From: Streptococcus oralis
Lineage (GTDB): Bacteria; Bacillota; Bacilli; Lactobacillales; Streptococcaceae
Reading direction: 5' to 3'
DNA: 64,000 nucleotides
Assembly (NCBI RefSeq): GCF_019929345.1
Contig: NZ_JAHZPJ010000006.1
Location: 33,679-97,678, forward strand
Below the pieces are notes generated by a model. The model did not search any database, was not told where the DNA came from, and saw nothing but the letters and a program-made list of their open reading frames with translations. Made by a program: the position numbers and the translations under genes. This document shows, piece after piece, positions 7,719 through 18,153 of this stretch (position 1 is its first letter; every line of letters starts with the position of its first letter).

Positions 7719-8459
7719 GTGTTAAAAACTGAGCGGAAGCAACTGATTTTAGAGGAGTTAAATCAACATCATGTAGTTTCCTTAGAAAAATTGGTTAGTC
7801 TATTAGAAACATCAGAATCAACGGTACGAAGAGATTTGGATGAGTTGGAGGCGGAAAACAAGCTTCGCCGTGTGCATGGAGGAGCAGAATTGCCACACTC
7901 CTTGCAGGAAGAAGAAACTATCCAAGAAAAATCTGTCAAAAACCTTCAAGAGAAGAAGCTACTGGCTCAAAAAGCAGCCTCTCTTATCAAGGAACAAGAT
8001 GTTATCTTTATTGATGCTGGAACGACAACTGCTTTTTTAATCAAGGAATTGGTTAATAAGAATATCACAGTTGTGACCAACTCCATTCACCATGCGGTTC
8101 AGTTGGTTGAAAAACAGATTCCAACTGTCATGGTTGGAGGGAGTGTCAAGATGGCAACAGATGCATGTATCGGTGGTGTTGCTCTTAACCAAATTAATCA
8201 ATTGCACTTTGACCGTGCCTTTATCGGGATGAATGGTGTGGACGATGGTTATTATACGACTCCTGATATGGAGGAGGGAGCCGTTAAACGTGCTATTTTG
8301 GAGAATGCCAAACAAACCTATGTCTTGGTTGATTCGTCAAAGATTGGTCAAACTTGCTTTGCCAAGGTAGCACCGCTTAAACGCGCTATTGTCATCACAA
8401 GTCAAGGGCATGAGCTCTTGCAGGCAATTAAGAAGAAAACGGAGGTAATAGAAGTATGA
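7719..8459 (+). CDS. fruR: DeoR/GlpR-family regulator of the fructose operon
   Basis: This 246-residue repressor has an N-terminal winged helix (LEKLVSLLETSESTVRRDLDEL, here split as LLETSESTVRRDLDEL about residues 26-41) and a C-terminal DeoR sensor domain (DAGTTTAFLIKEL, VMVGGSVK, FIGMNGVD). Family members respond to sugar phosphates such as fructose 1-phosphate. The gene is first in the operon, so it probably controls fruK and fruA and itself. I chose GTG 7719, seven bases after the AGGAGG site, over TTG 7716, which is too close. The stop codon overlaps the fruK start (ATGA). Confidence 0.93.
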   Translation: MLKTERKQLILEELNQHHVVSLEKLVSLLETSESTVRRDLDELEAENKLRRVHGGAELPHSLQEEETIQEKSVKNLQEKKLLAQKAASLIKEQDVIFIDAGTTTAFLIKELVNKNITVVTNSIHHAVQLVEKQIPTVMVGGSVKMATDACIGGVALNQINQLHFDRAFIGMNGVDDGYYTTPDMEEGAVKRAILENAKQTYVLVDSSKIGQTCFAKVAPLKRAIVITSQGHELLQAIKKKTEVIEV

Positions 8460-9367
8460 TTTATACAGTCACACTCAATCCATCTATTGACTATATCGTG
8501 CGCTTGGACCAAGTTCAAGTCGGTAGTGTCAATCGTATGGACAGTGATGATAAGTTTGCTGGAGGGAAAGGAATCAATGTCAGTCGAGTTTTGAAACGCT
8601 TGGGTATTCCAAATACAGCGACTGGATTTATCGGAGGTTTTACTGGTAAATTTATCACAGATACTTTGGCAGAAGAGGAAATCGAAACGCGTTTTGTCCA
8701 AGTAGCAGAAGATACTCGCATCAATGTCAAGATTAAAGCAGACCAAGAAACAGAAATCAATGGAACGGGTCCAAATGTGGAACCGGCTCAGTTAGAAGAA
8801 TTGAAAGCTATCTTATCTAGTTTAACAGCAGAAGATACAGTGGTGTTTGCAGGTTCAAGTGCTAAGAACCTAGGTAATGTTATCTATAAGGATTTGATTG
8901 CCTTGACGCGCCAGACTGGTGCGCAAGTGGTTTGTGATTTTGAAGGAAAGACCTTGATTGATAGTTTGGACTATCAGCCACTTTTGGTCAAACCAAACAA
9001 TCACGAGCTTGGAGCTATCTTTGGAGTGAAACTCGAAAGTTTAGATGAAATCGAGAACTATGCTCGTCAGTTACTAGCTAAAGGTGCCCAAAACGTCATT
9101 ATCTCCATGGCTGGTGACGGTGCACTTCTTGTCACATCTGAGGGAGCTTACTTCGCCAAACCTATCAAGGGAACAGTCAAAAATTCAGTGGGAGCTGGCG
9201 ACTCAATGGTTGCTGGATTTACAGGTGAATTTGTCAAATCCAAAGATGCAGTAGAAGCCTTCAAATGGGGAGTAGCTTGTGGAACAGCAACTACCTTCTC
9301 GGATGACTTGGCAACAGCGGAATTTATTAAAGAAACATATGAAAAAGTTGAGGTAGAAAAACGATGA
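8456..9367 (+). CDS. fruK: 1-phosphofructokinase
   Basis: This 303-residue PfkB-family kinase converts fructose 1-phosphate made by FruA to fructose 1,6-bisphosphate. It shows the N-terminal start TVTLNPSIDYIV, the family motif FAGGKGINVSRVLKRLG near residue 38, and the C-terminal catalytic motif SVGAGDSMVAGF with the base Asp. Length is typical. Both ends overlap neighbours by four bases, so translation is coupled to fruR and fruA. Context excludes the tagatose-6-phosphate kinase reading of this family. Confidence 0.96.
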   Translation: MIYTVTLNPSIDYIVRLDQVQVGSVNRMDSDDKFAGGKGINVSRVLKRLGIPNTATGFIGGFTGKFITDTLAEEEIETRFVQVAEDTRINVKIKADQETEINGTGPNVEPAQLEELKAILSSLTAEDTVVFAGSSAKNLGNVIYKDLIALTRQTGAQVVCDFEGKTLIDSLDYQPLLVKPNNHELGAIFGVKLESLDEIENYARQLLAKGAQNVIISMAGDGALLVTSEGAYFAKPIKGTVKNSVGAGDSMVAGFTGEFVKSKDAVEAFKWGVACGTATTFSDDLATAEFIKETYEKVEVEKR

Positions 9368-11316
9368 AAATTCAAGACCTATTGAGAAAAGATGTCATGT
9401 TGCTGGATTTGCAGGCGACTGAAAAAACAGCAGCTATCGAAGAAATGATTCATAACTTGGTAGATCACGGTTATGTGACGGATTTTGAAACCTTTAAAGA
9501 AGGAATCCTAGCGCGTGAAGCTCTAACTTCCACTGGTTTGGGTGACGGAATTGCTATGCCCCACAGTAAAAACTCTGCTGTCAAAGAAGCAACGGTTCTC
9601 TTTGCTAAGTCAAACAAGGGGGTTGACTACGAAAGCTTGGATGGGCAACCAACAGACCTCTTCTTCATGATTGCTGCTCCAGAAGGTGCAAATGATACTC
9701 ACTTGGCTGCCTTGGCAGAATTATCTCAATACTTGATGAAAGACGGTTTTGCAGACAAACTTCGTCAAGTAACATCAGCAGATCAAGTTATTGAACTCTT
9801 TGACCAAGCTTCAGAAAAAGCTGAGGAACCTGTTCAAGCACCTGCCAATGACTCTGGCGACTTTATCGTAGCTGTTACAGCTTGTACGACAGGTATTGCC
9901 CACACTTACATGGCCCAAGAAGCCCTTCAAAAAGTAGCTGCTGAAATGGGTGTTGGGATCAAGGTCGAAACCAACGGTGCCAGCGGTGTTGGGAACCAAT
10001 TGACTGCAGAGGACATTCGCAAGGCTAAAGCTGTTATCATCGCAGCAGATAAGGCTGTTGAGATGGATCGTTTCGATGGCAAACCATTGGTTAACCGTCC
10101 AGTTGCAGACGGTATCCGTAAGACTGAAGAATTGATCAACTTGGCTCTTTCAGGAGATGCTGAAGTTTATCGTGCTGCTAATGGAGCAAAAGCTGCAACA
10201 GCATCTAATGAAAAACAAAGTATCGGTGGTGCTTTCTACAAACACTTGATGAGTGGTGTATCTCAAATGTTGCCATTCGTTATCGGTGGTGGTATCATGA
10301 TTGCCCTTGCCTTCTTAATCGACGGAGCTTTTGGTGTGCCACAAGATAGTCTTGGCAATCTCGGATCCTACCATGAACTAGCTTCAATGTTCATGAAAAT
10401 TGGTGGAGCAGCCTTTGGCTTGATGCTTCCAGTCTTTGCAGGATATGTTGCCTACTCTATCGCTGAAAAACCAGGTTTGGTAGCTGGTTTCGTGGCTGGT
10501 GCTATTGCCAAAGAAGGTTTTGCCTTTGGTAAAATTCCTTATGCCGCAGGTGGTGAAGCAACTTCAACTCTTGCAGGTGTCTCATCTGGTTTCCTAGGTG
10601 CCCTTGTTGGTGGATTTATCGCAGGTGCCTTGGTTCTTGCTATCAAGAAATACGTAAAAGTTCCTCGTTCACTTGAAGGTGCTAAATCTATCCTTATCCT
10701 ACCGCTTTTCGGAACAATCTTGACAGGATTTGTTATGTTGGCTGTCAACATTCCAATGGCAGCAATCAACACTGCTATGAATGATTTCCTAGGCGGTCTT
10801 GGAGGAGGTTCAGCTGTTCTTCTTGGTATCGTTCTTGGAGGCATGATGGCTGTTGACATGGGTGGACCAGTCAACAAAGCTGCTTATGTCTTTGGTACAG
10901 GTACGCTTGCAGCGACTGTTTCTTCAGGTGGTTCTGTAGCTATGGCAGCAGTTATGGCTGGAGGAATGGTTCCACCACTTGCTATCTTTGTCGCAACCCT
11001 TCTTTTCAAAGATAAATTTACCAAAGAAGAACGCAACTCTGGTTTAACAAACATCATCATGGGCTTGTCATTCATCACTGAAGGAGCGATCCCATTTGGT
11101 GCAGCAGACCCAGCTCGTGCGATTCCAAGCTTTATCCTTGGTTCAGCAGTAGCAGGGGGACTCGTTGGTCTTGCAGGTATCAAACTCATGGCACCACACG
11201 GAGGAATCTTCGTCATCGCCCTTACTTCAAATGCCCTTCTTTACCTAGTCTTTGTTTTGATTGGTGCAATCGTAAGTGGTGTGGTTTATGGTTACCTACG
11301 CAAACCACAAGCATAA
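9364..11316 (+). CDS. fruA: Fructose-specific PTS transporter, IIABC components fused
   Basis: This 650-residue membrane protein imports fructose and phosphorylates it to fructose 1-phosphate. Domain order is IIA (about 1-150, phospho-His in AMPHSK, His67), a linker, IIB (about 166-265, phospho-Cys in TACTTGIAHTYMA, Cys174) and IIC (about 285-650, many membrane helices, GGxxPPL-type loop AGGMVPPLAIF). Fused IIABC of this order is the usual Gram-positive fructose enzyme. It is the last gene of the fru operon; a terminator follows after about 20 bases, and that terminator is one of two copies flanking the adjacent insert. Confidence 0.97.
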   Translation: MKIQDLLRKDVMLLDLQATEKTAAIEEMIHNLVDHGYVTDFETFKEGILAREALTSTGLGDGIAMPHSKNSAVKEATVLFAKSNKGVDYESLDGQPTDLFFMIAAPEGANDTHLAALAELSQYLMKDGFADKLRQVTSADQVIELFDQASEKAEEPVQAPANDSGDFIVAVTACTTGIAHTYMAQEALQKVAAEMGVGIKVETNGASGVGNQLTAEDIRKAKAVIIAADKAVEMDRFDGKPLVNRPVADGIRKTEELINLALSGDAEVYRAANGAKAATASNEKQSIGGAFYKHLMSGVSQMLPFVIGGGIMIALAFLIDGAFGVPQDSLGNLGSYHELASMFMKIGGAAFGLMLPVFAGYVAYSIAEKPGLVAGFVAGAIAKEGFAFGKIPYAAGGEATSTLAGVSSGFLGALVGGFIAGALVLAIKKYVKVPRSLEGAKSILILPLFGTILTGFVMLAVNIPMAAINTAMNDFLGGLGGGSAVLLGIVLGGMMAVDMGGPVNKAAYVFGTGTLAATVSSGGSVAMAAVMAGGMVPPLAIFVATLLFKDKFTKEERNSGLTNIIMGLSFITEGAIPFGAADPARAIPSFILGSAVAGGLVGLAGIKLMAPHGGIFVIALTSNALLYLVFVLIGAIVSGVVYGYLRKPQA

Positions 11317-11332
11317 AAAAGAATTCATATAC

Positions 11333-11373
11333 CAAAATGACTAAACACGAAAGTGGGTAGTCATTTTTTTGAT
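11333..11373 (+). terminator. Terminator of fru operon, left copy of a flanking direct repeat
   Basis: The hairpin AATGACTA/TAGTCATT encloses AACACGAAAGTGGG and is followed by T7. Nearly the same 38-41 base sequence recurs at 15689-15726, on the other side of the NTPase gene. Confidence 0.85.
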
Positions 11374-11727
11374 AATGGAGTTAGGGAGAATGGGCTTTGA
11401 AGTGATATAGAAGTAGAGTGTAGAGATTTTCACTCTTCATTTAAACGATAGAATGCAAAAGTTTGTATAAATACCATGGAGGTGAAAAGTGTCTTGAATG
11501 ATTCTAGAAAAGAAACTAGAGAATGAAAAGTTCCGTAGTCAAAATATTCTAAATGAAGAGTTACAAGCGACCCATGTCAGCATGGTGGAGGAGATTTTTC
11601 CCGATTCTAAATGAACCAATTTTATAGCTGATTTAGGTAGGAGACGAGAAGTAACTAAAAGCTTTATATCTCAATAAATAATTGATATAATAATAGTTAA
11701 AGAATTACTAGGGGGAGAGAAAAGTTA
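11374..11727 (+). other. Non-coding leader of the NTPase insert with a remnant reading frame
   Basis: This AT-rich stretch has no convincing full gene. It contains a 38-codon frame at 11498-11614 preceded by an overlapping 16-codon frame that starts after GGAGG (ATG 11476), which looks like a broken start of an older gene. Near its end TATAAT (11683-11697 region) and the strong ribosome site GGGGGAGAG prepare the large gene at 11728. Confidence 0.45.
11498..11614 (+). pseudogene. Short reading-frame remnant, 38 codons, unrecognised
   Basis: The frame begins MILEKKLENEKFR and ends EEIFPDSK. It is charged, probably helical, and lacks a good ribosome site of its own. The overlapping frame upstream (starting MEVKSVLNDSRKE) ends inside it, in another phase, so the two may be pieces of one frameshifted gene. 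I do not recognise a family. Confidence 0.3.
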
Positions 11728-14700
11728 ATGGAAAAAGAATATCAATTTCGAGCACTTACTTCAAATAAAGATGTTGAAATAAAGCCAGTAACACTAGAAG
11801 CACTTCAGTTTGCGATTGACAAAAATTCGGAAGTAACCAACGTAGCTATTACTGGGAATTATGGAGCGGGGAAAAGTAGTGTTGTTGAGAGCTTTGAGAG
11901 TAAATATACTGATAAAACATTCCTCCATATATCTTTAGGGCAGTATGATGAAACAATAGGTAGTGAAAAAAATGGGCTAAATAATCGTCAAATTAATACC
12001 ATAGAAGGAAAGATAATCAATCAATTACTTCATCAAATTAATCCTAATCAAATAAGAAAATCAATTTTTAAAACTCTTGATGCAGAATCGCAGATTAAAC
12101 CTTTTAATATTTCGGTCTATGTAGGTTTAGTATTATTATTATCCTTATACTCACTAAATATTTCTTCATGGAATGGATTGATTCAGGATTTTTCTTGGTT
12201 ATCTTGGACTACGAAACCTATTATTTCCCTTCTTATACTAGTAATTTTATTTGTTTTAATTGTATATGGATTTTATTTTTTACTGAAGCTACAAAAAGAT
12301 TTTGGTTTTATCAAAAAACTATCCTTAAAAGCAGAAAAAATTGAAACTGATATCGAAATTTTTTCAAATGATAATTCTAAAGTATCCTATTTTGATCGAT
12401 ACTTAGACGATGTCCTTTATCTATTCAAGCAATCAGGAGCAAATGTCATAGTATTTGAAGATATTGAACGTTTTAATGACTCTAGAATTTTTGAAAAATT
12501 GAAGGAATTAAATATAATTATCAATAGAAATCGAAAGGCAAATCACAAACGTAAACTAGTATTTTTCTATCTTGTAAAGGATGATTTGTTTGAATCACAA
12601 GAAAGAACTAAATTTTTTGATTTTATTATTCCTATAGTTCCTGTCGTAACCGCTTCTAATTCTCATGACATATTAAAAAAAATGCTGACAGAAATGTGGG
12701 AATACGATAGTTTAGACAAGACGTTTTTATTTAATATTTCTTTATATCTTGACGATATGAGATTAATCAATAATATTTGTAATGAGTATCTGACTTATAA
12801 AGAAACATTAAGTAAGTTACCGTTAGAGCGTGAGAAAATTTTTTCAATGGTAGTCTATAAGAATATTTTCCCTAAAGATTTTTCACTTTTGCAAAGAAAT
12901 CAAGGATATTTATATGAATTGTTGAACTCAAAAGAAATAATATTAAAAAATCGTAGGGAGGAATTAAATAGTAAGATAAAAGAATTGGAGAAAAAGATAG
13001 AGAAGGCAGAGGAAGAACAATTAAACGATGAGCTTGAATTATATGGATCTATTTTAAAAATCCCAAACGGAAAAGAAGTAATTAAAGTAAATGGGAAGTC
13101 TCAATCACAATTTCCATCATATTTAGAGTTTATTAATGACTTATTGAATGAAGAAAATACAATTATTGTTTTTGATAATTTTTACTCTGCTTATTATAAT
13201 AATGGTGGTCAAGAAGTAAGTCTTGATTCAATATTTCCTGAAAAAAAATCTCCAGAATTTCAGGTGCGTTTAAACAATACAAAAAATAAAAAAATAATAG
13301 AAAAATTAAAAGAAGAAATTAAGAAAATAAATGATGAGCTTGAGAAACTAGATAGTTATAGATTATCAGATGTTTACCAATATGCTACAGATATTGATGA
13401 TTTTAAAAGTAATTTTACCAAAGAAATAAGAAAGAATCCTCAATCCTCAATAATTTCTTTCCTAATTAGAAATGCTTATATTGATGAGAGTTATCAAGAT
13501 TATTTGACTCATTTCTATGCGAATACGATAACGGTAGAAGAAAAAGAATATTTAAGAAATGTAATTTCTGGCAGACAGAATAAACATAATATTTCTCTAA
13601 AAAATTTTGATGAAATCTTTAATTATTTAGAATTAAAAAATTATAAAAGTAGTAATGTGTTAAATTATGATTTATTTAGATTTCTGTTATATGCAAATGA
13701 ACATAATGAGAAGTTGAAATTAATCTTTCACCAAGATAATATTTTGGAATTTTTGCTGGATTTTTATAACGAATTATTTATTTTGGATGAAAAAAATACA
13801 TCGTTTTATACAAAAAGTGATCCTAGGTTATTTTTTGAAAAATGGATGTATTACAACTCAGAACTTTTCATTAGATATGTTAAACAAGAATCTAGTGGAT
13901 ATGTTTATGTTGATAAAAGAAAACTAATATTATCATTAATGAATTTAGTTGATTTGAGTGATTGTACAAAAGAAACAAAAGAACAGCTAGCTAAATACCT
14001 AGAGATGAGACAAGAAATTCTACTTAATACTAATGACTACAATTATGGACAATTTAATGCAAATCTTTCAAATATAAATTTAAAGATCAAGGATTTTACA
14101 TTCATTTATCAAGGATATGAGAAAAATCTGCTAAATTATATCTATCAGAATAGATTATATGAAATTTGTGAGTCTAATGTACTATTTTTCATGGAACAGC
14201 ATTCTGATATGGGCACAGAGCTATCAGATGTAAAACATAAAAATTATGAAATCATGACTAGTCAAAATGGATTAAAACCTTTACTAGATTATTGTCAATC
14301 TTCTGATGAAGAATTCCTGAAGTATATTTTAATGTATGTTACTTTATCAGAGGGAGAGATGCGTGATAAACCTGAGTATATTGAACAATTATTGAATAAT
14401 AATGTTGTATTTAATTATCAATTACCTCAAGAAAAGTTAGGAAGTGATGAATCTGATGACCTAGATAATGATGAAATTATCAAAAAAAGTACATTAGCAG
14501 ATAAAATTATTGCTAGTGTCCCAGATTTTTATATCACTTTTACACAAGGTAAGTTCAATGCTCTTTCGAATGAAAATAGAGAAATACTAGTACAAAATTT
14601 TGTTCAAACTAAAAAGGCAGAAGTAAATACTGAAATTATTTTAGAATATTTCGGTCAAAATAAGGAAGTTGATAACTTTTTGGTAGATTTTATTAATCTG

Positions 14701-15678
14701 AATCCTAATTTTGAGTTGGATAAAGAAATTTATTCAAAATTGAGTAATGATTTACAAGATGATTTTAATGAAAATATTATTAGTTCTTTGGATTTAAATG
14801 ATAATATTCGAAAAAGAATACTTAGTCAGCTTGGACTCTATTTCAAAAGAATTGATAATACTGATATTGATGAAGAAGATTTATGGAATTTAATAAATAG
14901 TAATCGTATTGAATTCAATAAAGAAAATCTTGAGTTTATTCGTAAAAGACCAATGGTACACCTAGAAGAATTTATATTCAAAAATATAGAAGATTATTTA
15001 AATGCTACTAATGTTGTTCGAAACGATATGGAAATGAGAGAATTGTTAAAGAAACCTGACATAGACGAAAAATATGTAGTTGAATTATTAGTATTGCTTT
15101 TAGATAATAAATTTAATGAGTATGACTTTGATGATTTAATAAATCAAAACAGATATGATTCGTTAGATGTGACGCTTCAAAATAAAATACAAAAAATAGT
15201 TAAAAAATATATAAGACAATTTATAGCATTAGATGAAAATGAAATTAGCGTTCCATTGTATGAATCTATCCTAAATTCAAATGATGTTTTACTTGAACAT
15301 AAGAAAGAACTTTTTGAAAAATTAATTTCTGATTCGGAAAGTCAAATAGAAGTAGATAAGCTTATTTTGCTAGGTGATTATTTAGATTTATTAGAATTAC
15401 CGGATATTATGCAAATCTTGAAGGAACAAATAGATTATGACATCTATACTGAATGGGAAGTTGCCTTGGACAAATTAAATCAAAATGAAGATAATGGTGG
15501 AAATGGTAATCAGGAAGCGAAAGTGTCGTATTCTAAATTTAACGAAAAACTTCTTGACTACTTAAAGAAAAGGAAGTTGATTTCTAATAAATCAAAACAT
15601 GAAAATTCTGTATTAAAGCTTTATGGATTAAGAAAGAAGCAGATTAAATATAGTGATGAAGCAGAAGAAAAGCAATAG
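11728..15678 (+). CDS. Large P-loop NTPase with internal membrane hairpin (YobI/KAP-like)
   Basis: This 1316-residue protein has Walker [10 protein letters not shown] at residues 43-51 and a Walker B-like strand [11 protein letters not shown] at 239-249. Two membrane helices (about 127-146 and 164-186) lie between them. Insertion of a membrane hairpin inside the P-loop domain is the hallmark of KAP-type NTPases, and the N-terminus resembles the YobI-like NTPase family. A charged coiled coil follows near 400-430. The remaining 850 residues are Asp/Asn/Glu/Leu-rich, probably helical repeats, and I recognise no catalytic domain there. Base composition is far more AT-rich than the flanking genes, which suggests transfer. 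Related large NTPases are found in defence islands, so a defence role is possible, but no direct evidence is in the sequence. It is a single gene with its own promoter and GGGGGAGAG ribosome site. Confidence 0.85.
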   Translation: MEKEYQFRALTSNKDVEIKPVTLEALQFAIDKNSEVTNVAITGNYGAGKSSVVESFESKYTDKTFLHISLGQYDETIGSEKNGLNNRQINTIEGKIINQLLHQINPNQIRKSIFKTLDAESQIKPFNISVYVGLVLLLSLYSLNISSWNGLIQDFSWLSWTTKPIISLLILVILFVLIVYGFYFLLKLQKDFGFIKKLSLKAEKIETDIEIFSNDNSKVSYFDRYLDDVLYLFKQSGANVIVFEDIERFNDSRIFEKLKELNIIINRNRKANHKRKLVFFYLVKDDLFESQERTKFFDFIIPIVPVVTASNSHDILKKMLTEMWEYDSLDKTFLFNISLYLDDMRLINNICNEYLTYKETLSKLPLEREKIFSMVVYKNIFPKDFSLLQRNQGYLYELLNSKEIILKNRREELNSKIKELEKKIEKAEEEQLNDELELYGSILKIPNGKEVIKVNGKSQSQFPSYLEFINDLLNEENTIIVFDNFYSAYYNNGGQEVSLDSIFPEKKSPEFQVRLNNTKNKKIIEKLKEEIKKINDELEKLDSYRLSDVYQYATDIDDFKSNFTKEIRKNPQSSIISFLIRNAYIDESYQDYLTHFYANTITVEEKEYLRNVISGRQNKHNISLKNFDEIFNYLELKNYKSSNVLNYDLFRFLLYANEHNEKLKLIFHQDNILEFLLDFYNELFILDEKNTSFYTKSDPRLFFEKWMYYNSELFIRYVKQESSGYVYVDKRKLILSLMNLVDLSDCTKETKEQLAKYLEMRQEILLNTNDYNYGQFNANLSNINLKIKDFTFIYQGYEKNLLNYIYQNRLYEICESNVLFFMEQHSDMGTELSDVKHKNYEIMTSQNGLKPLLDYCQSSDEEFLKYILMYVTLSEGEMRDKPEYIEQLLNNNVVFNYQLPQEKLGSDESDDLDNDEIIKKSTLADKIIASVPDFYITFTQGKFNALSNENREILVQNFVQTKKAEVNTEIILEYFGQNKEVDNFLVDFINLNPNFELDKEIYSKLSNDLQDDFNENIISSLDLNDNIRKRILSQLGLYFKRIDNTDIDEEDLWNLINSNRIEFNKENLEFIRKRPMVHLEEFIFKNIEDYLNATNVVRNDMEMRELLKKPDIDEKYVVELLVLLLDNKFNEYDFDDLINQNRYDSLDVTLQNKIQKIVKKYIRQFIALDENEISVPLYESILNSNDVLLEHKKELFEKLISDSESQIEVDKLILLGDYLDLLELPDIMQILKEQIDYDIYTEWEVALDKLNQNEDNGGNGNQEAKVSYSKFNEKLLDYLKKRKLISNKSKHENSVLKLYGLRKKQIKYSDEAEEKQ

Positions 15679-15688
15679 TTATCACATT

Positions 15689-15726
15689 CAAATGACTGAA
15701 CACAAAAGTGGGCAGTCTTTTTTGAT
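15689..15726 (+). terminator. Terminator behind the NTPase gene, right copy of the flanking direct repeat
   Basis: GACTG/CAGTC encloses AACACAAAAGTGGG and is followed by T6-7. It matches the fruA terminator at 11333-11373 over almost its whole length. Confidence 0.85.
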
Positions 15727-15748
15727 TTCTCTAGAAGTTTCTGAAATA

Positions 15749-15757
15749 TGTTATAAT
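15749..15757 (+). promoter_or_regulatory. Extended -10 promoter of ftsK, leaderless arrangement
   Basis: TGTTATAAT is followed by six bases (AGAAGA) and the ATG at 15764. Initiation seven bases after the -10 would fall on the start codon itself. Confidence 0.7.
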
Positions 15758-15763
15758 AGAAGA

Positions 15764-18067
15764 ATGGCAAACAAGAATACTACGAAAACAAGACGGAGAC
15801 CGTCTAAAGCAGAACTTGAAAGAAAGCAGGCTATCCAGAGGATGTTGATTTCCTTAGGAATTGTCTTATTGTTGATTATTGCAGCCCTCAAACTCGGAGC
15901 GGCAGGTGTTACTCTTTACAATCTCATTCGACTGTTAGTCGGAAGTTTGGCCTATGTGGCCATTGGTGCCCTTCTCATTTATCTTTTTCTATTTAAATGG
16001 ATCCGCAAGCAGGAGGGGGTTCTGTCAGGATTTCTCTGTATCTTCGCTGGCTTGCTCTTGATTTTTGAGGCCTACTTGGTATGGAAATATGGCTTGGAGC
16101 AGTCAGTTCTAAAAGGGACCTTGGCTCAAGTTATGACAGACCTGACTGGTATGCGGGTGACTAGCTTCGCTGGTGGAGGCCTGCTTGGTGTTGGACTTTA
16201 TATCCCCATTGCCTTTCTTTTCTCAAATATCGGCTCCTACTTTATTGGAGTTCTTTTGATTCTAGTTGGGGCACTTTTGGTCAGTCCTTGGTCTATTTAT
16301 GATGTTGCAGCCTTTATTGGAGTCCAGTTCAGATTGTTTATGGAAAAACAGGAACAGAGAAAACAGGAACGCTTCATCAAGAGAGAAGAAGAGAAGGCTC
16401 GACAAGAGGCTGAAGAAGTAGCCAGAATTCAGAGAGAACAAGAAGAACAGGATGCATTACCGCTTCCTCCTGTAGATCCTGAAACTGGAGAAATCTTATC
16501 AGAAGTACCAGACTACAATCTTTCACCAATTCCTGAAGAGGAATGGAGTGAACCGGAGATTATCCTGCCTCAAGCTGACGTTGAGGTTCCTGACGAAGAA
16601 GATTTTGAGGATGAAGAGGTGCAGGTTGATTTTTCTGCCAAGGAAGCCCTCGAATACAAACTGCCAAGCTTGCAACTCTTTGCGCCAGATAAACCCAAAG
16701 ATCAGTCCAAGGAAAAGAAGATTGTTCGAGAAAATATCAAAATCCTAGAAGAAACCTTTGCTAGCTTTGGTATCAAGGTGACGGTTGAACGAGCTGAAAT
16801 TGGACCTTCAGTAACCAAGTATGAAGTCAAGCCTGCAGTCGGTGTACGGGTTAACCGCATTTCCAATCTGGCAGACGACTTAGCGCTGGCTCTGGCGGCC
16901 AAGGATGTTCGGATTGAGGCTCCGATCCCTGGTAAATCCTTAGTCGGAATTGAAGTACCCAACTCTGAGATTGCGACCGTTTCCTTCCGTGAACTCTGGG
17001 AACAGTCTCAAACTAAACCAGAAAATCTCCTCGAAATTCCTCTAGGTAAGGCTGTCAATGGAACTGCTCGCACCTTTGACCTTTCCAAGATGCCCCACCT
17101 ACTCGTTGCAGGTTCGACGGGATCAGGGAAGTCAGTCGCAGTTAATGGTATTATCGCTAGCATTCTTATGAAAGCAAGACCAGATCAGGTCAAGTTTATG
17201 ATGGTGGATCCAAAGATGGTCGAGTTATCCGTTTACAACGACATTCCTCACCTTTTGATTCCAGTTGTGACCAATCCACGCAAGGCCAGCAAGGCCTTAC
17301 AAAAAGTCGTGGATGAGATGGAAAACCGTTATGAACTCTTTGCTAAGGTTGGTGTGCGAAATATCGCTGGCTATAATGCCAAGGTCGAGGAATTTAATAG
17401 CCAATCTGAGTACAAACAAGTACCGCTGCCTTTGATTGTTGTTATTGTGGATGAGTTGGCAGACCTCATGATGGTGGCTAGCAAGGAAGTGGAAGATGCC
17501 ATCATCCGTCTTGGACAGAAGGCGCGTGCCGCAGGGATTCACATGATTCTCGCAACGCAACGTCCATCGGTTGATGTTATCTCTGGACTTATCAAGGCCA
17601 ATGTCCCATCTCGTGTGGCTTTTGCAGTTTCATCAGGCACAGATTCACGAACCATCTTGGATGAAAATGGAGCTGAAAAACTGCTTGGTCGAGGAGACAT
17701 GCTCTTTAAACCAATTGATGAAAATCACCCAGTCCGTCTGCAAGGATCCTTTATCTCGGATGATGATGTCGAACGCATCGTAAACTTCATCAAGGCTCAG
17801 GCTGATGCGGACTACGATGACAGCTTTGACCCAGGAGAAGTTTCTGAAAATGAAGGAGATTTCTCTGATGGTGAAGCTGGTGGTGATCCGCTTTTTGAAG
17901 AAGCCAAGGCTCTGGTTATCGAGACACAGAAAGCCAGTGCTTCTATGATCCAGCGTCGTTTGTCTGTTGGATTTAACCGTGCGACCCGCCTGATGGAAGA
18001 ACTCGAAATGGCGGGTGTCATCGGTCCAGCTGAAGGAACCAAACCACGAAAAGTATTGCAACAATAG
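15764..18067 (+). CDS. ftsK: DNA translocase FtsK/SpoIIIE
   Basis: This 767-residue translocase pumps chromosomal DNA at the division septum. The N-terminus has four membrane helices (within about 25-180), then an acidic and Glu/Gln-rich linker, then the RecA-like motor with Walker [13 protein letters not shown] and Walker [14 protein letters not shown]. The C-terminal gamma winged helix ([20 protein letters not shown]) recognises the polar KOPS-type sequences. The length is close to the usual 760-800. I chose ATG 15764 because the long upstream extension would run through the terminator and promoter, and [14 protein letters not shown] is a normal basic start. The fru operon and ftsK are probably direct neighbours in strains without the insert. 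Confidence 0.96.
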   Translation: MANKNTTKTRRRPSKAELERKQAIQRMLISLGIVLLLIIAALKLGAAGVTLYNLIRLLVGSLAYVAIGALLIYLFLFKWIRKQEGVLSGFLCIFAGLLLIFEAYLVWKYGLEQSVLKGTLAQVMTDLTGMRVTSFAGGGLLGVGLYIPIAFLFSNIGSYFIGVLLILVGALLVSPWSIYDVAAFIGVQFRLFMEKQEQRKQERFIKREEEKARQEAEEVARIQREQEEQDALPLPPVDPETGEILSEVPDYNLSPIPEEEWSEPEIILPQADVEVPDEEDFEDEEVQVDFSAKEALEYKLPSLQLFAPDKPKDQSKEKKIVRENIKILEETFASFGIKVTVERAEIGPSVTKYEVKPAVGVRVNRISNLADDLALALAAKDVRIEAPIPGKSLVGIEVPNSEIATVSFRELWEQSQTKPENLLEIPLGKAVNGTARTFDLSKMPHLLVAGSTGSGKSVAVNGIIASILMKARPDQVKFMMVDPKMVELSVYNDIPHLLIPVVTNPRKASKALQKVVDEMENRYELFAKVGVRNIAGYNAKVEEFNSQSEYKQVPLPLIVVIVDELADLMMVASKEVEDAIIRLGQKARAAGIHMILATQRPSVDVISGLIKANVPSRVAFAVSSGTDSRTILDENGAEKLLGRGDMLFKPIDENHPVRLQGSFISDDDVERIVNFIKAQADADYDDSFDPGEVSENEGDFSDGEAGGDPLFEEAKALVIETQKASASMIQRRLSVGFNRATRLMEELEMAGVIGPAEGTKPRKVLQQ

Positions 18068-18116
18068 AATAAACAGATATCAAGTCTTCTCATTAACTGT
18101 AGTGGGTGATGAAAAG

Positions 18117-18153
18117 CTATCAAAAAAGGGCATGCTTGTCCTTTTTTTGATAG
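18117..18153 (+). terminator. Terminator of ftsK
   Basis: CTATCAAAAAAGG pairs with CCTTTTTTTGATAG around a ten-base loop. The long U-rich arm makes it a strong stop. Confidence 0.85.

Noticed and set aside
10539..11216. Long minus-strand open frames inside fruA
   Set aside because: They are opposite-strand shadows of a strongly coding gene, rich in Pro/Ala/Thr, with no ribosome sites.
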